Shown here piece by piece: positions 6,889-11,997 of a stretch of DNA of 11,997 nucleotides (its first letter is position 1; each line of letters begins with the position of its first letter). The notes under the pieces are model-generated. The model was not told where the DNA came from. It saw only the letters and a list, made by a program, of their open reading frames with translations, and made no database searches. The position numbers and the translations under genes were made by a program. The stretch is from an uncultured Rivibacter sp. (lineage in GTDB: Bacteria; Pseudomonadota; Gammaproteobacteria; Burkholderiales; Burkholderiaceae): the NCBI GenBank assembly GCA_946481025.1, contig CAMLNA010000130.1, forward strand, positions 1-11,997, in the 5' to 3' direction.

Positions 6889-6916
6889 ACTCTACTGCAC
6901 ACGCAGCGGTGGCCAA
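6889..6916 (-). promoter_or_regulatory. Possible sigma-70 promoter for lemA operon
   Basis: Read on the minus strand, TTGGCC (6916-6911), a 16-base spacer, and TAGAGT (6894-6889) resemble -35 and -10 boxes. A start near 6882 would give a leader of about 125 bases containing repeat copy 2 and the 8-bp hairpin. Only partial consensus matches, so confidence is low. Confidence 0.25.
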
Positions 6917-6928
6917 CGCCGGTCAAAC

Positions 6929-8074
6929 CTACTCAGCCGGCACCACCAGGTCGGACGTCCCCGGGCACAGCCGGCGCGGGTGCTCGCGCGAAGCGTCGAT
7001 GCAGCCGCCTTCCCCGTACACGCCCTTCGGGTCGCGCAGGCGCACCATGCGCGCCAGGATGCGATCGAGCTCGACCGGGTCGGCCATCGAGCGGTGAACG
7101 TGCTGCTCGACCACCGCCTCGTCGATGCGCGGCTCGCCCTCGGCATCGGTGTAGACCGCATGGCGCCAGTGGTAGATCTCGACGCACTTGCTGGCCAGGG
7201 TGAACGGCCGGTTGTGGCGCCAGAAATTGGTGAACAGCCCGCCGCCCAGGTAGAAGACCCACGACCCTTCGTAGCCCGACGCATCGGACGACGCGGCATC
7301 CGGGTTGCGGAACCACAGCCGGTCGCCCGGGACGTAGAAGCGCGGTGGCAGCGGCGCCTCGAGGGAGCCGACCTCGCGCAGGAACACGTCGTGGAACTGG
7401 CCCGACATGATGGCCTTGCGCTCCCAGCGCTGCTGCAGCTGCTGCAGCAGCTGCGGGTGGCCCGCTTCGAGTTCCTCGGCAATGGCCAGCAGGATCACGT
7501 ATTCGGTGGCGCGGTAGCAGGAGAACGAATACAGCCTGCCCGACACGCCGGGCTGCGTGGCCAGGCGCAGTGCCTCGATGAGCGGCTTGCCGGGCAGCAC
7601 GGTGAAGCTGCAACCCGGGGCATAGGTCCACCAGCCCTCGGGCCGTTCGGCCTGGGCAGTGTCGAAGGCCAGCTCCGTGCGGCGCGCGGCCTCGACGATG
7701 TTGCGGCGCACGCGCACCGAGCTCGCGAGCTCGGCCAGGGTCGGGAATTCATAGGCGACCGGCGCCGCCAGCAAGGCGATGGCGATCTCGCGCTCGAGGT
7801 CTTCGCGGCGGCGCTGCGGATCCAGGCCGCAGCGCTCGCACAGCTGCAGCGTGTCATGGCCGGGCACCCAGGTCTCGGCCAGGTCGGCGCGCAGCTGCAG
7901 GCGCAGCCGCCCCCCGGCGTGCCCCATCTCCACGCTGCCGGCCAGCTGCAAGCTGCCGAGCCAGGCCGTCGCCTCGCGCCGGGCGGCCTGGCCGTCCGGT
8001 GCATCGAGGACAATGCCGCCTCCGCGCACCAGGTCGAGGCCCGCTTCGACGACCTCGCTTGTCGCCTCCTCCAT
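6929..8074 (-). CDS. Tgl-like protein (possible protein-glutamine gamma-glutamyltransferase)
   Basis: A 381-residue protein without signal peptide or membrane helices. From about residue 105 on it resembles the spore-coat transglutaminase Tgl of Bacillus subtilis as I recall it. AYEFPTLAEL plus RRNIVEAA (about 108-130) corresponds to FDYHSIAEL plus MNIVAAA. LYSFSCYRATEYVI (181-194) corresponds to FYAFECATAIVI, aligning C186 with the catalytic Cys116. PGDRLWFRNP (249-258) corresponds to LGDCLYFKNP. Tgl crosslinks proteins through glutamine-lysine bonds. Here the acidic partners next to the cysteine and in the following strand appear to be Ser185 and Ser271, so activity is doubtful or uses other residues. 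About 100 N-terminal residues and 90 C-terminal ones have no counterpart in the short Bacillus enzyme. The ATG at 8074 has AGGAG seven bases upstream; a TTG at 8125 is less likely. The gene is divergent from the acyltransferase. Confidence 0.6.
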   Translation of the reverse strand: MEEATSEVVEAGLDLVRGGGIVLDAPDGQAARREATAWLGSLQLAGSVEMGHAGGRLRLQLRADLAETWVPGHDTLQLCERCGLDPQRRREDLEREIAIALLAAPVAYEFPTLAELASSVRVRRNIVEAARRTELAFDTAQAERPEGWWTYAPGCSFTVLPGKPLIEALRLATQPGVSGRLYSFSCYRATEYVILLAIAEELEAGHPQLLQQLQQRWERKAIMSGQFHDVFLREVGSLEAPLPPRFYVPGDRLWFRNPDAASSDASGYEGSWVFYLGGGLFTNFWRHNRPFTLASKCVEIYHWRHAVYTDAEGEPRIDEAVVEQHVHRSMADPVELDRILARMVRLRDPKGVYGEGGCIDASREHPRRLCPGTSDLVVPAE

Positions 8075-8128
8075 CCCCACGCTCCTGTTGTCCTGCGCAG
8101 ATGTCGTCGCATCCCTTGGCGCCAAATC

Positions 8129-8137
8129 ACTCTAGCA
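8129..8137 (-). promoter_or_regulatory. Possible extended -10 element for the Tgl-like gene
   Basis: Minus strand TGCTAGAGT fits an extended -10 (TGN-TAGAGT) about 55 bases before the ATG at 8074. No good -35 is visible at the right distance, which extended -10 promoters can tolerate. Weak evidence. Confidence 0.25.
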
Positions 8138-8143
8138 CCGCCC

Positions 8144-8161
8144 TGTCGCCTCACGGCGACA
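8144..8161. repeat. 7-bp inverted repeat in the divergent intergenic region
   Basis: TGTCGCC, loop TCAC, GGCGACA: a perfect 7-bp stem between the divergent Tgl-like and acyltransferase genes. It sits just upstream of the possible extended -10 on the minus strand and 47 bases before the acyltransferase ATG, so it is a candidate operator for either gene; it could also be chance. Confidence 0.3.
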
Positions 8162-8207
8162 ACTTTTGCGCACATTGCCTCATCCGGCGCTTGCGCGTGG
8201 TGTCGGC

Positions 8208-9248
8208 ATGACCGCGGCCACCGCACCGGCGGGCCGGCCCGTGGCCACGTCGTCGTCGCTGAGCCTGGTCGATACGCTCAAGGCCTTTGCCTCGCAGCTC
8301 ATCGTCTGGCACCACCTGGCCTTCTACGGTCCGATGTCCGACGTGGCCCGGCCGCATGCGCCGGGCCTGCTCGACTGGCTGGCCGACGACGCCCGCATCG
8401 CCGTGCAGGTGTTCCTGGTGGTGGCGGGTTTCCTGGCGGCGCGCTCGCTGCTGGAGCGCAGCCGCATCGACCTCCCACGGCTGGTGTGGCAACGCTACCT
8501 GCGGCTGGTGCGGCCCTATGCGGTGGCCCTGGTGGTGGCCGTGCTGGCCGCCTGGGCTGCGCGCCAGCTGGTGCCTGACCACCCCGATGCGCCGGCCGCC
8601 CCCACGGCCGGCCAGCTGCTCGCCCACCTGTTCATGCTGCAGGACATCGCCGGCATCGACGCACTGTCGGCCGGCGTCTGGTATGTGGCCATCGACCTGC
8701 AGCTGTATGCGCTGCTGGCCGGCCTGCTATGGCTGTCGCAGCGCGCTGCCGGCCTGGCGCTGCCGGTGGTGGCGGCGGTGATGCTGCTGTCGCTGCTGTG
8801 GCTCAACCGCCAGCCCGAGCTCGACGTGTGGGCACCGTATTTCTTCGGCGCCTACGGCCTGGGCGTGCTGGCGTACTGGATGTCGCAGCGGCCCCGCCGC
8901 CTGGGCTGGGCCGCCCTGCTGGCCGGCGTGGTGCTGCTGGCGCTGGCCTTCGAGTGGCGCAGCCGCATCCTGGTGGCCGGCGTGACGGCCGTGGCGCTGG
9001 TGCTGGCAGCCGACCTTCGCCATCCCGGCGGCGCGGTCGCCGCGGCGCTCGCGCGCATCTCCTATCCGGTGTTCCTGATCCACTACCCGGTGTGCCTGGT
9101 GATGGGCGCCGCGGTGCTGCGCTTCTGGCCCGACAGCGTGGCGGTGAACGTGCTGGGCATGGTGGCCGCCTGGCTGCTGAGCCTTGCGGCCGGGGCGCTG
9201 CTGCAGCGCTGGTTGGAGCCGCCGGTTCAGGCGCGCGCGGCGGCGTAG
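8208..9248 (+). CDS. Membrane acyltransferase, acyltransferase-3 (OafA/NolL-like) family
   Basis: A 346-residue integral membrane protein with about ten hydrophobic segments. The N-terminal motif [19 protein letters not shown] (21-39) contains the conserved paired histidines (H35, H36) at the end of the first helix, where the family holds its catalytic His. The following [17 protein letters not shown] (67-82), with [12 protein letters not shown] (93-104), and the closing [12 protein letters not shown] (284-295) are standard for acyltransferase-3 proteins. These move acetyl or other acyl groups to sugars of exported polysaccharides, lipids or peptidoglycan; the acceptor here cannot be told. 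No SGNH domain is fused. The ATG at 8208 is preferred; an in-frame TTG at 8166 would add 14 residues, and neither has a strong binding site. The 3' end overlaps the convergent queC by 22 bases. Confidence 0.9.
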   Translation: MTAATAPAGRPVATSSSLSLVDTLKAFASQLIVWHHLAFYGPMSDVARPHAPGLLDWLADDARIAVQVFLVVAGFLAARSLLERSRIDLPRLVWQRYLRLVRPYAVALVVAVLAAWAARQLVPDHPDAPAAPTAGQLLAHLFMLQDIAGIDALSAGVWYVAIDLQLYALLAGLLWLSQRAAGLALPVVAAVMLLSLLWLNRQPELDVWAPYFFGAYGLGVLAYWMSQRPRRLGWAALLAGVVLLALAFEWRSRILVAGVTAVALVLAADLRHPGGAVAAALARISYPVFLIHYPVCLVMGAAVLRFWPDSVAVNVLGMVAAWLLSLAAGALLQRWLEPPVQARAAA

Positions 9249-9940
9249 GCCTCGTAGCCGGCCCGTCGCAGGTCGCAGGCCGGGCACTGGCCGCAGCCGT
9301 AGCCCCACGGGTGGCGCAACGAACGCTCGCCGAGATAGCAGGTGTGGGTGTGTTCGGCGATCAGCTCGTTGAGCGGTTCGCCGCCGAGCCGCTCGGTCAG
9401 CGCCCAGGTCTGCGCCTTGGTGAGCCACATCAGCGGCGTCTCCACCGTGAGCGGCGCATCCATGCCCAGGCTCAGCGCCACCTGCAGCGCCTTGAGCGTG
9501 TTGTCGCGGCAGTCCGGGTAGCCGGAATAGTCGGTCTCGCACATGCCGCCCACCAGCACCGAGGCGCCGCGGCGATAGGCCAGCGTGGCCGCGAACGTGA
9601 GGAACAGCAGGTTGCGGCCCGGCACGAAGGTGTTGGGCAGGCCGTTGGCCTGCATCTCGATGGCGCGCGACTCGGTGAGCGCGGTGTCGCTGATCTGGCC
9701 GAGCAAGCCGAGGTCGAGCACGTGGTCGTCGCCCAGCCGTGCGGCCCAGTGCGGGAAGGCGTCGCGCAGCGCGGCGATGACGCGTGGGCGGCATTCGAGC
9801 TCGATGCGGTGCCGCTGGCCGTAGTCGAAGCCGACGGTTTCGACCCGTGCGTGACGCTCGAGCGCCCAGGCCAGGCAGGCGGTGGAGTCCTGTCCGCCGC
9901 TGAACAGGACGATGGCAGTGCGGGGATCCAGCGTGTTCAC
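9227..9940 (-). CDS. queC: 7-cyano-7-deazaguanine synthase QueC
   Basis: A 237-residue cytoplasmic enzyme that converts 7-carboxy-7-deazaguanine, ammonia and ATP into preQ0, the precursor of queuosine in tRNA. The ATP-binding PP-loop is SGGQDS (14-19). [11 protein letters not shown] (37-47), [11 protein letters not shown] (104-114) and [15 protein letters not shown] (131-145) are QueC signatures. The zinc site is formed by C201 (HTCY) and the cluster C216, C219 and C222 (YGCGQCPAC). Length fits the family (about 220-245). The GTG at 9940 is chosen because it overlaps the proA stop as GTGA, which suggests translational coupling, and places the PP-loop at the usual distance from the start; an upstream ATG at 9973 would intrude into proA. 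No queD or queE gene is present in the window. The end overlaps the acyltransferase tail. Confidence 0.96.
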   Translation of the reverse strand: MNTLDPRTAIVLFSGGQDSTACLAWALERHARVETVGFDYGQRHRIELECRPRVIAALRDAFPHWAARLGDDHVLDLGLLGQISDTALTESRAIEMQANGLPNTFVPGRNLLFLTFAATLAYRRGASVLVGGMCETDYSGYPDCRDNTLKALQVALSLGMDAPLTVETPLMWLTKAQTWALTERLGGEPLNELIAEHTHTCYLGERSLRHPWGYGCGQCPACDLRRAGYEAYAAARA

Positions 9941-11217
9941 GTTCTGATTTCGCCCTGGCCGAAAACGACCCATTTGAGAGACGTGAGCCCCTCCAGCCCC
10001 ACCGGCCCGCGCGCATGGAACTTGTCGGTCGAGATGCCGATCTCGGCGCCCAGCCCGTATTCGAAGCCGTCGGCGAACCGCGTGCTGGCGTTGACCATCA
10101 CGCTGGCCGAATCGACCTCGCGCAGGAAGCGCATCGCGTTCGGGTGGTGGGTGGTGAGGATGGCGTCGGTGTGGTGCGAGCCGTAGCGGTTGATGTGGGC
10201 GATGGCTTCGTCGAGGCTGCCGACCACCTTGATGCTGATCACCGGCGCCAGGTACTCCTCGCTCCAGTCGGCCTCGGTGGCTTCGACCAGCTTCGCGCCC
10301 GGCACGGCCTTGAGCACCGACAGCGCGGCGGCATCGCCGCGCATCTCCACGCCCTTGGCGGCGAACACCATGCCGATGTTGAGCAGGAAGGCGCCGGCCT
10401 GCCGCTCATGCACCAGCAGCGACTCGGCGGCGTTGCAGGGGCTGTACTTCTGCGTCTTGGCGTTGTCGGTCACCTTGACCGCCAGCTCCAGGTCGACCTC
10501 GGCATCGATGTAGACGTGGCAGTTGCCGTCGAGGTGCTTGATCACGGGCACGGTGGCCTCGCGGCTGATGCGCTCGATCAGGCCCTTGCCGCCGCGCGGG
10601 ATGATCACGTCCACGTACTCGGGCATGGCGATGAGCCGCCCCACGGCGGCCCGGTCGGTGGTCTGCACCAGCTGCACGGCGTCGGCCGGCAGGCCGGCCT
10701 CGACCAGCGCCTTCTGCACCAGCTGCCACAGCGCGAGGTTGGAATGGATCGCTTCCGAGCCGCCGCGCAGGATGGCCGCATTGCCGCTCTTGATGGCCAG
10801 CGACGCCGCGTCGATGGTCACGTTGGGCCGGCTTTCGTAGACCATGCCGAACACACCCAGCGGCACGCGCATCTGGCCCACCGTGATGCCGCTCGGGCGG
10901 CGCTTGAAGTTGGTGAGCTCGCCGATCGGGTCGGGCAGTTGCGCCACCTGTTCGCAGCCTTCGGCCATCTGCTCGACCACCTTGTCGGTCAGGCGCAGGC
11001 GATCGACCATCGGCGCGGCCAGACCGTTGGCCTCGGCGGCGCTCACGTCCCGGGCATTGGCGGCCTGCAGTGCCGGTCGCTGGGCACGGATCTCACGAGC
11101 GAGGGCCGAGAGGGCCGCATTCTTGGCGGCGGTGGAAGCGGCGGCCATGGCGGTGGACGCGGCCCGGGCGGCAGCGCCCAGGTGGTCCATCGTGGCCTGG
11201 ATGTCGGCGGCAGTCAT
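9937..11217 (-). CDS. proA: Glutamate-5-semialdehyde dehydrogenase (gamma-glutamyl phosphate reductase) ProA
   Basis: A 426-residue cytoplasmic enzyme of the aldehyde dehydrogenase superfamily. It reduces gamma-glutamyl phosphate to glutamate-5-semialdehyde with NADPH, the second step of proline synthesis. Visible signatures are [20 protein letters not shown] (118-137), [13 protein letters not shown] (144-156), [12 protein letters not shown] (203-214), the catalytic cysteine C261 in [34 protein letters not shown] (376-396), and the C-terminal [13 protein letters not shown] (401-413). The length is that of the family. The ATG at 11217 has only a poor binding site. proB (glutamate 5-kinase) is not adjacent, as is usual in betaproteobacteria. 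The partial lipoprotein gene ends 28 bases upstream, and queC overlaps its stop by four bases. Confidence 0.97.
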   Translation of the reverse strand: MTAADIQATMDHLGAAARAASTAMAAASTAAKNAALSALAREIRAQRPALQAANARDVSAAEANGLAAPMVDRLRLTDKVVEQMAEGCEQVAQLPDPIGELTNFKRRPSGITVGQMRVPLGVFGMVYESRPNVTIDAASLAIKSGNAAILRGGSEAIHSNLALWQLVQKALVEAGLPADAVQLVQTTDRAAVGRLIAMPEYVDVIIPRGGKGLIERISREATVPVIKHLDGNCHVYIDAEVDLELAVKVTDNAKTQKYSPCNAAESLLVHERQAGAFLLNIGMVFAAKGVEMRGDAAALSVLKAVPGAKLVEATEADWSEEYLAPVISIKVVGSLDEAIAHINRYGSHHTDAILTTHHPNAMRFLREVDSASVMVNASTRFADGFEYGLGAEIGISTDKFHARGPVGLEGLTSLKWVVFGQGEIRT

Positions 11218-11224
11218 GCCGCCG

Positions 11225-11230
11225 ATTGTC
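11225..11230 (-). promoter_or_regulatory. Possible -10 element for proA
   Basis: Minus strand GACAAT sits seven bases before the proA ATG, so a transcript from it would begin at or next to the start codon. This would explain the lack of a Shine-Dalgarno sequence. The -35 position (AAAAGT region) does not fit consensus. Confidence 0.25.
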
Positions 11231-11245
11231 GCAAAGCGGCGCTGG

Positions 11246-11997
11246 CTACTTTTGGGTTTCGATGCGGTTCCAGGCGATGTTGTCGAAGCTCAGGACGCGC
11301 AGCACCGAGACCGTGTTGCTGTTCGTCTTGGCCATCGTCGCCATGCCGTTGGAGACCACCCCGTTCCGATTGGTGTCGGTGCAGCCGCTTTGGGTGAGGC
11401 TCACCACCCACACATTGCGGTCGCTGCGCGGGCGCGAAATGGAGCCGGTGAAGTTGCAGCCGCTGATGCCCGTGCCGGTGAGCGTGCCGGAGGTGGCCGA
11501 ATTGGCCGCCACGACCACGCTGTTGCCGCTGCCCAGGCCGGCGGTATAGGTACCGACGAAATCACGCAGGTCGGCGGTCACGGTGCCGACCGCATCGAAC
11601 GTCGCGCTCATGTTCTTGAAGGTCGGAGCGGCCCCGCCCGCGGTGAAGCTGAGCGAGATCGAGTCGCTGCCCGACGCGTACGACCCGTTCAGCGCACCAG
11701 TGCGGCCCGCCGCGGTCGTGACGATGGTGCCCACCGTCCCTTCGTCGTAGCGGCTGTTGGTGAGGCTGAAGCTGTTGCCGCTGGCTGAATAGGTCGCCCC
11801 ACGGAACGGGCGGATCGTCGTGCCTTCGATCTGGTAGCCGTAGACGTCGCCGTTGACCGAGTACACGAACGACTGCGGATTGGTGCCGCCCCCGGCCGAG
11901 GCCCACACCCCCGCGATGTCGAGCGTCGTACCGTTGTTGTTGTCATCACCGCCGCCGCAGGCGGCAAGCAGCACGGCCACCGAGGCGGCGGCGAGGA
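11246..11997 (-). CDS. Putative Gly/Ser/Thr-rich lipoprotein, N-terminus cut by window edge
   Basis: The frame stays open through the window end, where the last visible residues ([18 protein letters not shown]) are the end of a lipoprotein signal peptide with lipobox LAAC; the true start codon lies beyond 11997. A GTG at 11980 is in frame but would cut the signal peptide, so it is not preferred. The mature part, about 235 residues, is rich in Gly, Ser, Thr and Asn and probably all-beta ([40 protein letters not shown]). Besides the lipidated cysteine it has two cysteines in GISGCNFTG and [10 protein letters not shown], which may form a disulfide. Similar small beta lipoproteins with this Cys pattern are common in Burkholderiales, but the function is unknown. 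The gene ends 28 bases before proA. Confidence 0.8.
   Translation of the reverse strand, partial: LAAASVAVLLAACGGGDDNNNGTTLDIAGVWASAGGGTNPQSFVYSVNGDVYGYQIEGTTIRPFRGATYSASGNSFSLTNSRYDEGTVGTIVTTAAGRTGALNGSYASGSDSISLSFTAGGAAPTFKNMSATFDAVGTVTADLRDFVGTYTAGLGSGNSVVVAANSATSGTLTGTGISGCNFTGSISRPRSDRNVWVVSLTQSGCTDTNRNGVVSNGMATMAKTNSNTVSVLRVLSFDNIAWNRIETQK

Noticed and set aside
7428..7456. CTGCTGCAG-type short tandem pattern
   Set aside because: It lies inside the Tgl-like gene and simply encodes a Leu/Gln helix (LLQQLQQRW). It is not a repeat element.
8075..8125. TTG start at 8125 giving 17 more residues to the Tgl-like protein
   Set aside because: The ATG at 8074 has AGGAG at ideal spacing, while the TTG has no binding site and overlaps a possible promoter element.
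8144..8168. Terminator at the 7-bp hairpin followed by AACTTTT
   Set aside because: No gene ends here on the plus strand, and the T run is short and offset. An operator or chance is more likely.
6881..8578. Long plus-strand frame of 565 codons across the Tgl-like gene and the start of the acyltransferase
   Set aside because: It crosses an intergenic region and reads the acyltransferase out of frame. The minus-strand protein beneath it has family similarity and a good ribosome binding site.
9937..11217. Absence of proB next to proA as an anomaly
   Set aside because: In betaproteobacteria proA and proB are commonly at separate loci, so this is ordinary.

Overview
The window is a high-GC chromosomal segment whose gene content and order point to a betaproteobacterium of the order Burkholderiales, probably near the Rubrivivax/Methylibium/Rhizobacter group. 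The clues are an rsmB gene followed directly by a DUF4390 gene, strong G/C preference at third codon positions, and the style of the short lipoprotein. The genus is an inference. Coding density is high, nearly everything lies on the minus strand, and I see no tRNA, rRNA, CRISPR array, insertion sequence or phage gene.

Region by region: (1) Positions 1-2027 hold one copy of a GC-rich intergenic repeat and the rsmB -> DUF4390 pair (minus strand, 4-base GTGA overlap). (2) Divergent from rsmB is a 72-codon DUF1778 gene on the plus strand with no toxin partner. A perfect 16-bp-stem hairpin follows it and probably ends transcription from both sides. (3) From 6758 down to 2500 the minus strand carries four tightly packed genes: lemA, a large M48-family membrane metalloprotease, a monoheme cytochrome c, and the flavoprotein subunit of a flavocytochrome c sulfide dehydrogenase. 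The gaps are 10, 17 and 11 bases, so they look like one operon joining an envelope protease module to periplasmic sulfide oxidation. (4) The 170-base gap upstream of lemA holds a second copy of the repeat, a short hairpin and a possible promoter. (5) At 6929-8074 is a 381-residue protein that I match from memory to the Bacillus Tgl-type transglutaminases. It keeps the nucleophilic cysteine but appears to lack the usual acidic partners. (6) A membrane acyltransferase (plus strand) diverges from it and collides tail to tail with queC. (7) The minus strand ends with a partial lipoprotein gene -> proA -> queC, where proA and queC again overlap by GTGA.

Housekeeping functions are rRNA methylation (RsmB), proline synthesis (ProA) and queuosine precursor synthesis (QueC). 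The less ordinary parts are the lemA-M48-flavocytochrome operon, the transglutaminase-like protein, the orphan DUF1778 protein and the repeat that occurs twice in the window.
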